DNA of 64,000 nt from a virus. Made by a program: the position numbers and the translations under genes. The notes under the pieces are model-generated. The model ran no database searches and had not been told where the DNA came from. It saw nothing but the letters and a program-made list of their open reading frames with translations. Position 1 is the stretch's first letter, and every line of letters begins with the position of its first letter. Positions 26,633 to 34,846 of this stretch are shown piece by piece. The stretch is taken from IMG/VR virus record IMGVR_UViG_3300043425_001673, positions 30,772 to 94,771 of that record. One strand, 5' to 3'.

Positions 26633-26820
26633 TGAACACTGAAGCGATGTATTATTTGCTTCTGGTTTTGGTTTTTTTTATAGGATTTATTCTTGGTGCG
26701 ATTGTGGTGCTTTGGAATTTTGCAAAGGACAAAAGCATTGCCCGTATTGGTGAAGATGATGTCATTGTAAAAAAATCAGAGTTGGAGCATTTTAAAAGAC
26801 GTTACGTTGAACATGATTGA
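26629..26820 (+). CDS. Small single-pass membrane protein
   Basis: 63 residues at an ATGA overlap. One long hydrophobic helix (YYLLLVLVFFIGFILGAIVVLW, residues 8-29) followed by a short charged, likely cytoplasmic, tail. Function unknown. Confidence 0.55.
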   Translation: MMNTEAMYYLLLVLVFFIGFILGAIVVLWNFAKDKSIARIGEDDVIVKKSELEHFKRRYVEHD

Positions 26821-26831
26821 AAGGATTTGTA

Positions 26832-27800
26832 ATGTTTATCACTGGTTATGATAGTTTGCAGACTCAGGTTGATCGAAAACAAAAAGAATATGAAAGACGA
26901 AACAAGCCTTTTCGTTTCTATTTGCAAAGGCCGGGTGATCAGGCCGAAGTCACCTTTCTTGATGAACCGAAGCAGGCTGTTCATGAGCATAAGGTTTTCC
27001 AGGTGGGACAGCCTATGCAGATTTTCACCTGTCCCAAGTTGAATTTCAATCAGCCCTGTCCCTTTTGTGCTGCAGGGCTTCTGACAAGCTTTTCATTTTT
27101 CTTCACCGTGATTGATCATCGTCCCTATGAGGGCAAGGATCAGAAACGTCTTTTGATTGCCAATGAGGATTTGACGAAAAGCCTCATGATGATCAGTCAG
27201 CAGAACGGTGGACTTTTGAACAAGCGTCTTTTGATTATGCGTGGCCAGCAGCAAAAATCCAGCACATCTGGAAACAGCGCTCAGCTTGCCATGCGTGACA
27301 TGAGGCCGCTTCAAACGGATTTCCAGATGTATCTGCGTCAACCGTATCCGCAGGATTTCCTGAAGCCATTTGACTATGTAAAAGTTTTTGATGTTGAAGA
27401 TTTTGAGACGCTGGATTACTGGGCTAAGATTGGTGTTCAGGCGCGTGATGCAGCGAAAAAGCAAAAGCGCGGACAAATACACGGACAAGGACAATCGTCC
27501 TATCAAGGTCAGGGCGGTTATTCGCAGCCGAGTTATCCTGTCCACAACGGACAGCCTTCAGGCCAGGGATTTGTTGTCCAGCCGAATGCTCATCAACCGC
27601 CGCCACAGATACAGCCTCAATATCCTCCACAGGGATATCAGCAGCCGCCTCAACAGCCGTACTATCCACCGCAGCAGCAGCCGGTTCAGCCGCCTTATCC
27701 CCAATATGCTCAATCACCTGCTTTTGCCCAAGGTCCGGTTACTGGCGTTCCGCTTCACGGTCAACAGAATGAAGAAAATTTGCCTGACATTCCATTCTAG
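26832..27800 (+). CDS. gp32-like single-stranded DNA-binding protein
   Basis: 322 residues from the ATG with AAGGA six bases upstream. The N-terminal half has a DNA-binding core with Cys residues in FTCPKLN...NQPCPFC near residues 60-76, which with a nearby His may bind zinc as in T4 gp32. After residue 200 a long Gln/Pro/Tyr-rich low-complexity linker follows, ending in acidic EENLPDIPF. This is the universal SSB tip for protein-protein contacts. It coats unwound DNA at the fork; the helicase gene in this window has the same DIPF end. The TnpB element is inserted just behind this gene. Confidence 0.75.
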   Translation: MFITGYDSLQTQVDRKQKEYERRNKPFRFYLQRPGDQAEVTFLDEPKQAVHEHKVFQVGQPMQIFTCPKLNFNQPCPFCAAGLLTSFSFFFTVIDHRPYEGKDQKRLLIANEDLTKSLMMISQQNGGLLNKRLLIMRGQQQKSSTSGNSAQLAMRDMRPLQTDFQMYLRQPYPQDFLKPFDYVKVFDVEDFETLDYWAKIGVQARDAAKKQKRGQIHGQGQSSYQGQGGYSQPSYPVHNGQPSGQGFVVQPNAHQPPPQIQPQYPPQGYQQPPQQPYYPPQQQPVQPPYPQYAQSPAFAQGPVTGVPLHGQQNEENLPDIPF

Positions 27801-27831
27801 GCAAGTGGTTTACGAGTTATTATAATTTGGT

Positions 27832-27854
27832 GTGTTGCCCGGCTCGGGCAACAC
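27832..27854 (+). repeat. Strong hairpin, left end of the TnpB element or SSB terminator
   Basis: GTGTTGCCCG (27832-27841) and CGGGCAACAC (27845-27854) form a perfect 10-bp stem with a 3-base loop. There is no adjacent T run (a T-rich tract appears about 10 bases later). It may be the left-end palindrome of the IS200/IS605-type element or the end of the SSB transcript. Confidence 0.5.
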
Positions 27855-27888
27855 CTTCCTTCCATTTTTTTAGTTATGATTAAATCTT

Positions 27889-28935
27889 GTGGCAATAAAG
27901 ACGATCAAAATTCGCATCAAAGATTCAACGAGCGCTAGACACCTAAAAAAAATGGCGAATTCGGTGAATTGTGTATGGAATTTTTGTAATGAAACGTCGC
28001 TTTATGCAATTCGCTATAACAATGAATGGCTATCTGGTTTTGATCTTCAAAAGCTAACAAAAGGAGTTAGCAAAGACCTTGGCATCAATTCCACTACAGT
28101 CCAGGAAGTCTGTTCAGAATATGCCTTACGCAGAAAGATTGCAAAAAAGCGAAAGCTGCGTTGGCGTGGTCAAAAATCTCTTGGATGGATTCCATTTAAG
28201 AATACCGGCATATCATTTAAATATGGGAACGTTTACTATGCAGGGCATGAACTAAAGTTGTTTCAGCCTGAACGTTTGCCTTTGAATGGTGAGTATGGAT
28301 CAGGCGAATTCTGTGAGGATTCGCGTGGCCGTTGGTATCTTTGTATCTCAATCCAATATGAAGTCAAAACACCAGAAGTTTATGCTGCAGTTGGTATAGA
28401 CCTTGGCTTTAAATCAACAGCTACACTTTCAAATGGTCAAAAAGTCTCTAATGGTCGCTACTATCGCATGATGGAGCGAAAGTTGGTTAAGGCTCAGCAG
28501 GGCAATAAAAAGCGTCAAGTCAAAGGCATTCACGCCAAGATCAAAAACAAGCGAATGGATGATTTGCATAAGGCGTCAACCAAGATTGTTGAAGAGAACA
28601 AGGTCATAGTTGTAGGTGATCTGCCAGCAAAAAATCTAGCAAAAACGAAAATGGCAAAATCGGTCAATGATGCTGCTACGACTATGTTTAAAACAATGCT
28701 GAAATATAAAGCGAGTGCGCATCAGCGTTGGTATGTGGAAGTCAATGAGGCTAACACAACGAGAACCTGTTCTGTCTGTCTAGCAATACCAGACAGCGCT
28801 CCGAAAGGAATGAAGGGACTCTCGATAAGAGAATGGGTGTGCTGCGATTGTGGAACTATTCATGATAGAGACATCAATGCAGCACTGAACATTCTCCGTA
28901 TCGGGTGCGATACGCTAGCGTCTGAAGTGCGCTAG
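27889..28935 (+). CDS. tnpB: TnpB-family RNA-guided nuclease homologue
   Basis: 348 residues from a GTG start. RuvC-I is GIDLGFKS near residues 170-177. The RuvC-II region reads VIVVGDLPAKNL, where the usual catalytic Glu (VEDL) is Gly. A zinc ribbon follows (TTRTCSVC, then WVCCDCG), and RuvC-III is HDRDINAALNI with its Asp. A nearby Glu in EVNEANTTRT could serve as the alternative catalytic acid, as proposed for a subset of TnpB proteins; otherwise the protein may be nuclease-dead. TnpB cuts DNA at sites chosen by the omega RNA and helps retain the element. Confidence 0.85.
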   Translation: MAIKTIKIRIKDSTSARHLKKMANSVNCVWNFCNETSLYAIRYNNEWLSGFDLQKLTKGVSKDLGINSTTVQEVCSEYALRRKIAKKRKLRWRGQKSLGWIPFKNTGISFKYGNVYYAGHELKLFQPERLPLNGEYGSGEFCEDSRGRWYLCISIQYEVKTPEVYAAVGIDLGFKSTATLSNGQKVSNGRYYRMMERKLVKAQQGNKKRQVKGIHAKIKNKRMDDLHKASTKIVEENKVIVVGDLPAKNLAKTKMAKSVNDAATTMFKTMLKYKASAHQRWYVEVNEANTTRTCSVCLAIPDSAPKGMKGLSIREWVCCDCGTIHDRDINAALNILRIGCDTLASEVR

Positions 28936-29028
28936 GAATCTCCTGGCTTGAGCCATGGGAGGGCATCAAGAGTTTTTTTCTTGAGATTATTGTCCCTAAA
29001 AAGGCAATTTGATTATGGATGAACAGCA

Positions 29029-30531
29029 ATGATGAAGCCGAAGGTCAAGAAAAAAGTTGTAATCAGTAACATGGCATGGATCGACAAATCCACGATAAGT
29101 CCTGTCGAGATTTTTCAGTTCAAAAAAATCCTCAGCATCATTCCAAAAGTCATGAGTGACGAAGGTTCCCAGTCGATAGAGATGTTTCGTGAGACTCCTG
29201 AATGGTTTGGAATTCCCAGAAATTACTTCAGGCAGTTCGTTGAATCGAGCGGCTACAACATCAGCTATGACATTTGCCTTGGACGGAGTATTCCACCGCC
29301 AAAGGAAAGTCGAATCGAACTCAGAAAAGAGGATCAGGAGCCTTTTGTAAGGCAAATGCTTGCTTCGCTGACGTGCGGTAACTGGGGTTGTGGTATCGGT
29401 GAGGCATACACTGGTTTTGGAAAAAGTGTCATTGGCGTGAAAATCGCTCAGGAACTTGGCGTCAATGCCTTGATACTTGTTCATAACGAAGAGATACGCG
29501 ATGTCTGGATCAATGCGTTGAAAAAATTTTACCCGGAAGCCAGCGTTGGGATCATTCAGGGTGATGAATGCGATTATCAAAAGGACTTCGTCGTTGGTAT
29601 GTGTCAGTCGCTGATGAATGATAATGGCAAATACCCGAAGGAAATTTATCGGACATTCGGTCTTGTGTTCGTGGATGAAGTGCATCGCTTTGGTTCCAGA
29701 GCATTTGGGAGTGTTGCGCCGAAATTTAACAGCCGATATGTGTTTGGCCTGAGTGGAACTGTCAGGCGACAGGACAACTGTGAGGATGTTTTTCATTGGA
29801 CGATTGGCAACATTGTTGCCTGGGCTGAGCCTTTGAATCGAGTGATGCCTATTGTATGGTTCAGAAAAACAGATGTTGAGATTCCGGTGAAGTATGAGAG
29901 CTATACCGATCTACTGGGACAGAAACGAACAAGACAGGTTGTGGATAATAGCGTTCGGTGGACAAGGCCGCATCTTTTGAGGTTTCTCGGCAAGAGTAAA
30001 AAGCGTCACAGACAGATTGCAAGGGATGTTGTGGCGACTCTTAAGAAGAACAGAAATCCACTTTTGGTCAGTGAGAGGAAGGAACCGCTCTATGAAATTT
30101 CCGAGGAAATAAAAAGAATCATCGAGTCGGATGATTTTTTCAAGGACAAGGAAATCACTCATGGTTTTTATTTTGGTGGAACCGATGATAAGGAATCATC
30201 AAGAGCAAGGCTTGATGCTGCTGCCCGATGTTCAATAGTGTATGCAACACTTCAAAAGGCGAAAGAAGGTGTGGATATCGTAAGACTTGATACACTTTTT
30301 CTTGTCACTCCGAACACGGATACCGAACAGGTTTGCGGAAGGGTTTGCAGACCAATCGTGAAAAAAGTTGACGGTCAAATGGTGAATCAGGCCAGAATGC
30401 AGCCTATCGTCTTTGATTACGTTGACACTGTTTTTTCAGCCTGTAAAAGTTCATTTCATCATCGTCTTGAACTTTATGGAAGGCTTGGCTGGAAAATACT
30501 TGATCTTCATAAAATTGATTTCGGAGATTGA
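29029..30531 (+). CDS. SF2 helicase (UvsW-like)
   Basis: 500 residues. Motif I AYTGFGKSVIGV near residue 123, motif II VFVDEVHRFG (DEVH) near residue 214, motif III-like GLSGTVRRQD near residue 242, and motifs V/VI in the C-terminal RecA-like lobe (AKEGVDIVRLD and QVCGRVCRP near residues 405-445). The domain order and size resemble T4 UvsW, an ATP-dependent helicase for branched recombination and replication intermediates. It is immediately followed by recombination genes, in agreement. Confidence 0.8.
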   Translation: MMKPKVKKKVVISNMAWIDKSTISPVEIFQFKKILSIIPKVMSDEGSQSIEMFRETPEWFGIPRNYFRQFVESSGYNISYDICLGRSIPPPKESRIELRKEDQEPFVRQMLASLTCGNWGCGIGEAYTGFGKSVIGVKIAQELGVNALILVHNEEIRDVWINALKKFYPEASVGIIQGDECDYQKDFVVGMCQSLMNDNGKYPKEIYRTFGLVFVDEVHRFGSRAFGSVAPKFNSRYVFGLSGTVRRQDNCEDVFHWTIGNIVAWAEPLNRVMPIVWFRKTDVEIPVKYESYTDLLGQKRTRQVVDNSVRWTRPHLLRFLGKSKKRHRQIARDVVATLKKNRNPLLVSERKEPLYEISEEIKRIIESDDFFKDKEITHGFYFGGTDDKESSRARLDAAARCSIVYATLQKAKEGVDIVRLDTLFLVTPNTDTEQVCGRVCRPIVKKVDGQMVNQARMQPIVFDYVDTVFSACKSSFHHRLELYGRLGWKILDLHKIDFGD

Positions 30532-30533
30532 CA

Positions 30534-30824
30534 ATGGATAACGAGCAAATAGAATCAAACCATATCGTAACCAAACAAACCGACGAAACGGATTCGAGGG
30601 TAAGCATCTCACTCAGCATGCAGCGGAACCTTGGAAACTATGAGCATTGTCATTTCTCCATTCGTTACGAGCAGGCGTGCAGGTCTGATGATAGAGCCAT
30701 GATAACTGAAATTTTGGACAAGGAGGCTTCGCAATGGATTGCGAGGAGAAGCCATAAAATAGATCAATTCTTAAGGAAGAGAGATGAAGACAAAGGTCAA
30801 GGTCAAAACAACCAAGGAACCTAA
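30534..30824 (+). CDS. Hypothetical protein between helicase and RecA
   Basis: 96 residues from the ATG with GGAG seven bases upstream; the end overlaps the RecA gene start by 41 bases. Polar, with a central predicted beta strand (SISLSMQRNLGNYEHCHFSI) and a highly charged C-terminal helix. No family recognised. Confidence 0.5.
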   Translation: MDNEQIESNHIVTKQTDETDSRVSISLSMQRNLGNYEHCHFSIRYEQACRSDDRAMITEILDKEASQWIARRSHKIDQFLRKRDEDKGQGQNNQGT

Positions 30825-32058
30825 AAAACTCGAAAAAACAAGCAGCGCGGATATTGTGAAAAATAGATCCGAGCGGGAAAAAATCCTGATCGGTGATATT
30901 GAAAAGAAGTTTGGCCAGGGTTTGATCGGTCGGGCGGGCGATATTGGATATCGCTCCATACCAAGACTATCGACAGGTGTTTTTGCTTTGGATGTTGCGC
31001 TTGGCGGCGGCTGGGCAAAAGGTCGAGTGAACCTTGTCTGGGGACCGCAATCAAGCTGTAAAACCTACCTTATGCTTAAGATGATTGCCTCTGCACAGCA
31101 GCACGATTTTTATACCAACCTCCCGCTCAGTCATGTTGAGGATGGAAAGCCATACAAGATCGCCTATATAGATGTTGAAGGCGCACTGGATTTTGACTGG
31201 GCACAAAAGCTTGGTGTTGACCTGTCAGAACTTTATTATGTCCGACCTGAACACGCAGAGCAGGCGGCTGATATTGTGGAAAGCCTTATGGCCAGCGGCG
31301 TCTTTGATATCATTGTTTTGGATTCACTTGCAGCCATGACGCCTGAAAAGGAAATGGAAGGGGACATGGGGGATCAGACTGTTGGAACCCATGCAAGAAT
31401 CAACAACAAGATGTTCCGCAAAATCCAAAGCGTGATGAACAAGATCAGCAACGAGGATGGACATCTCACTCCGAGCCTTTTTGTTATCAATCAGGAGCGT
31501 GAAAAAATCGGCGTCATGTTTGGCAGCAACAAGATCAAGCCGGGTGGAAGAGGCCAGGACTTTTATACGACGATGGAAGTCCATACTCATTCACACAAGA
31601 TGGAATATTTCGATACCGAAAAAACGCTTCCCAAACATGCGCACTTCAGCTTCAAGGTTGAAAAGAACAAGGCTGCTCCACCAAAGATTGAAGGTCAATT
31701 CATATTGGCCGTTGCTGATGATCCAGAAGGAACATTTGAAGCGGGTGATGTGATGGAGGACGTGACGATTCACAACTACTCGGAGCGGCTTGGTCTTTTC
31801 AAAAAGATCGACAGTACAACCTGGGAAATGTGTGGAAAGATCTATAAAAGAAAAGGTGATCTTCTCGCTGAGTGGTATCAGGATCATGGCAATCGTGATC
31901 GTTTGAAAAGACAGATGCTTCAAATCCTTTTTCCAAAGGTCTTTGCGCATGTTCAAGAAAAAAGAGCCGAAGGAAGATCCGTTGAAGGCGTGGAGAACAA
32001 GGCCGAGGAACAACCAGCCGCCACAGAAATCGGATCACAAGACAGTCAGTCAGCATGA
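30784..32058 (+). CDS. RecA/UvsX-like recombinase with altered Walker A
   Basis: 424 residues. RecA core: RLSTGVFALDVALGGG near residue 60, Walker A GPQSSCKT at residues 87-94, IDVEGALD, Walker B IIVLDSLAAMTP, then DQTVGTHARINNKMF and NQEREKIGVMFG matching the L1/L2 regions. RecA has GPESSGKT; here Cys92 replaces the invariant Gly (codon TGT at 31057, one base from GGT), while Lys93 and Thr94 remain. This loop residue normally leaves room for nucleotide; activity could be reduced or unusual. The last 80 residues are charged and Gln/Glu rich. It would drive strand exchange with the SSB and helicase. Confidence 0.85.
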   Translation: MKTKVKVKTTKEPKKLEKTSSADIVKNRSEREKILIGDIEKKFGQGLIGRAGDIGYRSIPRLSTGVFALDVALGGGWAKGRVNLVWGPQSSCKTYLMLKMIASAQQHDFYTNLPLSHVEDGKPYKIAYIDVEGALDFDWAQKLGVDLSELYYVRPEHAEQAADIVESLMASGVFDIIVLDSLAAMTPEKEMEGDMGDQTVGTHARINNKMFRKIQSVMNKISNEDGHLTPSLFVINQEREKIGVMFGSNKIKPGGRGQDFYTTMEVHTHSHKMEYFDTEKTLPKHAHFSFKVEKNKAAPPKIEGQFILAVADDPEGTFEAGDVMEDVTIHNYSERLGLFKKIDSTTWEMCGKIYKRKGDLLAEWYQDHGNRDRLKRQMLQILFPKVFAHVQEKRAEGRSVEGVENKAEEQPAATEIGSQDSQSA

Positions 32059-32353
32059 ATCGCAAATATCGAGAGCGCTCGGTGGACAGGAGCACATAGG
32101 TTCGGGACGACTCACCGGATGGAAATCCGATGGAAGCAGTGAGTGGTATCAGATTGAGTGCAAACAAACTGAGAAGGCGTCGATCGGTATAAAGGTGGAA
32201 TGGCTTGATAAGATAACAGAAGAAGCCATGCCTTGCGGAAAAATTGGTATTGTAGCCATACGCTTTTTAAATGTTGAGAATCAGTTGACGCCACAGGATT
32301 GGATCTTGTGTCCTGCTTCAGAATTTTTTAGATTGCAGGCACTTCAGACTTGA
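31949..32353 (+). CDS. PD-(D/E)XK nuclease-like protein
   Basis: 134 residues from the ATG with AAAGG about nine bases upstream, overlapping the recA end by 110 bases in another frame. Residues about 40-95 show ESQISRALGG, GSGRLTGWKSDGSS, then QIECKQTEKAS; the acidic residues and the ECK triad fit the D-(D/E)XK active site of Holliday-junction or VRR-type endonucleases. Location among recombination genes supports a nuclease role. Confidence 0.6.
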   Translation: MFKKKEPKEDPLKAWRTRPRNNQPPQKSDHKTVSQHESQISRALGGQEHIGSGRLTGWKSDGSSEWYQIECKQTEKASIGIKVEWLDKITEEAMPCGKIGIVAIRFLNVENQLTPQDWILCPASEFFRLQALQT

Positions 32354-32371
32354 CCGCCGAAGTGAAGTCGT

Positions 32372-32394
32372 GATTCCATCCCATTCATGGAATC
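32372..32394 (+). terminator. Hairpin before RuvC-like gene
   Basis: GATTCCAT at 32372-32379 pairs with ATGGAATC at 32387-32394 around a 7-base loop. No T run, so it may be a processing or weak termination hairpin. Confidence 0.35.
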
Positions 32395-32446
32395 CATATT
32401 GATAAACAAATCGTGTGTTGCCAGGGATTGGTGACAAGGGTTTTTT

Positions 32447-32989
32447 GTGGCTGTTTCAGTTGGTTTGGATCTATCGCTTCGCCAGACTGGTGTTGCTGTT
32501 ATCACCGATACTGCCAAGGCTGAATACTTCAGTTTCGGTCGTGCCTTGTCGCAGGATGCAGGCAATTACGATAAGATCAAGCGATACATAGATTTGACAC
32601 AGGGAATTTTAAAGGTGCTGAAAAACTATCCAGACGCCTTTATCTCGATGGAGAACTATGGTTTTGGCGGTCCTGGGCTTGCTGTGCAGTGTGAGTTTGG
32701 TGGAATCGTAAAATCCCAGATATGGCTTGCCTATAAAAAGGTTCCGGTGACGCTTCCTTCCACCGTCATACGAAAGCTGCTTCTGGGAACGGATAAGACA
32801 GCGGGCACAATCAAGGAGCGTGTTGCCGACCGACTGAAGCTTCTGGGTTATCCGAAAGCCAAAAATTATGATGAAACGGATGCACTGGCTGTGGCGCATG
32901 TCGTCAGACAGCTTTTCACCGAAGCCAAAACGCCTTACGAAAATGAAATCCTTGGACGACTGATGCAGCAAATGAGTCGAGGGAGCTAA
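32447..32989 (+). CDS. RuvC-like Holliday-junction resolvase
   Basis: 180 residues from a GTG start with AAGGG six bases upstream. RNase H-like fold motifs: VGLDLSLRQTGVAV at the N-terminus (Asp), SMENYGFGG near residue 67 (Glu), and a C-terminal YDETDALAVAHVV (Asp and Asp). This is the RuvC four-acid pattern. It should cut four-way junctions made during recombination and packaging. Confidence 0.8.
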   Translation: MAVSVGLDLSLRQTGVAVITDTAKAEYFSFGRALSQDAGNYDKIKRYIDLTQGILKVLKNYPDAFISMENYGFGGPGLAVQCEFGGIVKSQIWLAYKKVPVTLPSTVIRKLLLGTDKTAGTIKERVADRLKLLGYPKAKNYDETDALAVAHVVRQLFTEAKTPYENEILGRLMQQMSRGS

Positions 32990-32993
32990 GCCG

Positions 32994-33329
32994 GTGCAAG
33001 AAGTCAACTTAACGTTGCTATCTGGAAATGTAAGCAAAATTGACTATAGCAAAACCATAAAAGTGCAGGATGAAGTCGCGTCATTCACGTTATGTGTTGA
33101 CCGTGACGGCCAAAATACTACACTGGTCAGAGTCAATGCGTATGGTTCTCTTGTGCCGCGACTCAGGGATTTCGCCGTGCAGCCGGGGGATTTTCTCATC
33201 GTGCAGGGTGAACTGATGAATCGTTATCTGCAGTCGAAACAGGCCAAGACGCTTGAATTGAAGTTACTGGACTTTAAAAAGGTCCCAATCCAAAAAGGTG
33301 ATCGCTATGCAGAATCAACAGGGAGTTGA
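32994..33329 (+). CDS. OB-fold single-stranded DNA-binding protein
   Basis: 111 residues, GTG start with AGGGAG upstream. The sequence matches the bacterial SSB/PriB framework: VNLTLLSGNVSKIDY, ASFTLCVDRDGQNTTLVRVNAYG, then GDFLIVQGELMNRYLQ. It lacks the acidic DIPF tail, unlike the gp32-like protein in the same block, so the phage seems to carry two different ssDNA-binding proteins. Confidence 0.7.
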   Translation: MQEVNLTLLSGNVSKIDYSKTIKVQDEVASFTLCVDRDGQNTTLVRVNAYGSLVPRLRDFAVQPGDFLIVQGELMNRYLQSKQAKTLELKLLDFKKVPIQKGDRYAESTGS

Positions 33330-34323
33330 GTTGGTCGAAGACATGCCTTTCGTTACCGATGAACCAGCCGATGATCCACAAATGCTTGTGACGATCGACG
33401 CTGACTCGGGTGAAATTGAAGAAGAAGAAATGCCCGAGGATACTCCCGAGAATCGAGCGATCCTTGATCGTGTAAAGAATGCGAAGCACAATCTCACCAA
33501 TCAATGGCTGCAGCTTGCTGCTGATCTATATGAAGTTCAGGAAAAAAAGCTTCATCGCCTTGCAGGCTTTGAAAAGCTGGATCAATATTTCAGTCATGTT
33601 ATCGACAACACACCACGCTATGGTTTTGAACTCACCGCACTTCATAAATATTTTCACATCGAACTCAAAGGCATGCTTGTGGACCGTCCAGAGGTTCATC
33701 AGTCTGTTGTTGAGAAGATCAAAAACATTGGCGTTACCAAGACCAAGGAAATCGCCAAGGGCAAAATTAAAGATCCAGATGTCCTTGTCCAACTCATCGA
33801 CGAAATCAGCCAGCCGCAGGAAAACGGTTACATGGCCACGGTTGAGCAGGTCAAGGAGAAGATCAACAACTATAAGCTTGCCCTCAAGGAAACGGTCGGC
33901 AGTGTTGAACTCGATGAGAAGGAAAGAAAGCGCAAGGAGCGCCAGGAGCAGAACAAGAAGGAAATTTTCAAATTTAAAATTCCTTATGGACAGGCTGAAA
34001 AAGTAAAGGAAGCGCTTTCGCGTGTCATTACAAAGCACGGGATGGACGACAATGAAAAGTCCAAGTCGCTGGCCTTCTTTCGTATCTGTGAGGAATGGCA
34101 AATTGAAAATCAGGCGGCGGTTGATGGAACCCGTCCTGGCCTTGAGTCTGAACTGAAACGTCTTGAGGATATCTATTCCTGTAAGCTTGTCGCCTTCCCG
34201 GCTGATGCATCGGGCAATCTCAGAGTGGATGCCGAGGGCATGTCCATCATGTTTGGTGAGGAAACCTTTGCCGAAATCGTTGCAGAGGATGATGAGCCAG
34301 CCGAAGAAAAAACTGTCAGCTAA
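33307..34323 (+). CDS. Hypothetical acidic/coiled protein of the recombination block
   Basis: 338 residues from the ATG with AAGG about eight bases upstream. Residues 1-45 are very acidic; residues about 60-180 form a helical domain (NQWLQLAADLYEVQEKKLHRLAGF, VTKTKEIAKGKIKDPDVL) reminiscent of ParB/DUF3102-type DNA-binding proteins; residues about 200-222 are a Lys/Arg/Glu coiled segment; the end is acidic again. No definite family. It overlaps the SSB gene. Confidence 0.5.
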   Translation: MQNQQGVELVEDMPFVTDEPADDPQMLVTIDADSGEIEEEEMPEDTPENRAILDRVKNAKHNLTNQWLQLAADLYEVQEKKLHRLAGFEKLDQYFSHVIDNTPRYGFELTALHKYFHIELKGMLVDRPEVHQSVVEKIKNIGVTKTKEIAKGKIKDPDVLVQLIDEISQPQENGYMATVEQVKEKINNYKLALKETVGSVELDEKERKRKERQEQNKKEIFKFKIPYGQAEKVKEALSRVITKHGMDDNEKSKSLAFFRICEEWQIENQAAVDGTRPGLESELKRLEDIYSCKLVAFPADASGNLRVDAEGMSIMFGEETFAEIVAEDDEPAEEKTVS

Positions 34324-34330
34324 GCAAAAC

Positions 34331-34365
34331 CCTGGTCTTTTGCGGTATAATCACAAGGGACCAGG
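34331..34365 (+). promoter_or_regulatory. Promoter-like TATAAT inside an inverted repeat
   Basis: TATAAT at 34346-34351 lies in the 21-base loop between CCTGGTC (34331-34337) and GACCAGG (34359-34365). No good -35 is seen. The inverted repeat may be a repressor site or a terminator of the upstream gene. Palindrome copy 4 lies about 25 bases downstream. Confidence 0.4.
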
Positions 34366-34375
34366 AAAACCCAAG

Positions 34376-34389
34376 TGAACTTGAGTTCA
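34376..34389. promoter_or_regulatory. TGAAYTYRARTTCA palindrome, copy 4
   Basis: TGAACTTGAGTTCA, with G and C flanks making GTGAAC/GTTCAC, followed by a short T run. It lies 34 bases before the ATG at 34424. Confidence 0.7.
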
Positions 34390-34423
34390 CTTTTTGAAAT
34401 TTTCCTGGTTTGGGGGAATTTCG

Positions 34424-34846
34424 ATGTCTTGCACTACCGAAGTCTATTTTAGAAAAATTTTAAATATAGAGGCAGTAGTCAATCGCATGGGTTGTAACCA
34501 GACCATATACTTGGTCCAGTGTGATACCGGACCAAAACTGTCGTTCACCATTCTCGATTGTGATTCCCAATCAGTTCTTACTGGTGTCAGTGGAGTCAAG
34601 CTTTTCCTGAACAGGATCAGCAGCTGTGGTGTATCCGAGTGCAATATCACCAACGAAGGTCATGAGAGTCTTTCCGGTGTCGATCCCGTCAACGGAAAGT
34701 GGACCTATGTGCTTCAGCCGGGTGATGTGTCGGGAGCGGGGACCTATTTTGCTGATTTGACCGTCTACTATGATGATGGTCTTTGTGAAACCAACTTTCA
34801 GCCGATTCGCATTTTTGTAAGAGAAAGCTGCAAACCATGTTGTTAA
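34424..34846 (+). CDS. Ig-like baseplate/adhesion protein (BppU-N-like)
   Basis: 140 residues with GGGGGA seven bases before the ATG at 34424; an upstream ATG at 34394 was not used. The pattern LSFTILDCDSQSVLTGVSGVKLFL, VDPVNGKWTYVLQPGDVSGAGTYFADLTVYYDDG fits the immunoglobulin-like N-terminal domain of phage baseplate upper proteins. Unusually, it has eight or more Cys, including CKPCC at the end, so it may be disulphide- or metal-stabilised. It follows palindrome copy 4. Confidence 0.55.
   Translation: MSCTTEVYFRKILNIEAVVNRMGCNQTIYLVQCDTGPKLSFTILDCDSQSVLTGVSGVKLFLNRISSCGVSECNITNEGHESLSGVDPVNGKWTYVLQPGDVSGAGTYFADLTVYYDDGLCETNFQPIRIFVRESCKPCC

Larger units (their letters stand above)
27825..28970 (+). 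mobile_element. IS200/IS605-like element with tnpB only
   Basis: It consists of the left hairpin, the tnpB gene and a right-end hairpin (CTCCTGGC at 28940-28947 pairing imperfectly with GCCATGGGAG at 28952-28961) followed by GGGCATCAAG. A hairpin followed by TCAAG-type ends is typical of IS605-family right ends. No tnpA is present, so it cannot move by itself unless a transposase is supplied. The right-end region overlapping the gene's 3' end is where the guide (omega) RNA of TnpB elements normally lies. Exact left border is not certain. Confidence 0.6.

Noticed and set aside
28996-29796. 266-codon minus-strand open frame
   Set aside because: Antisense to the SF2 helicase with conserved motifs; no domain found.
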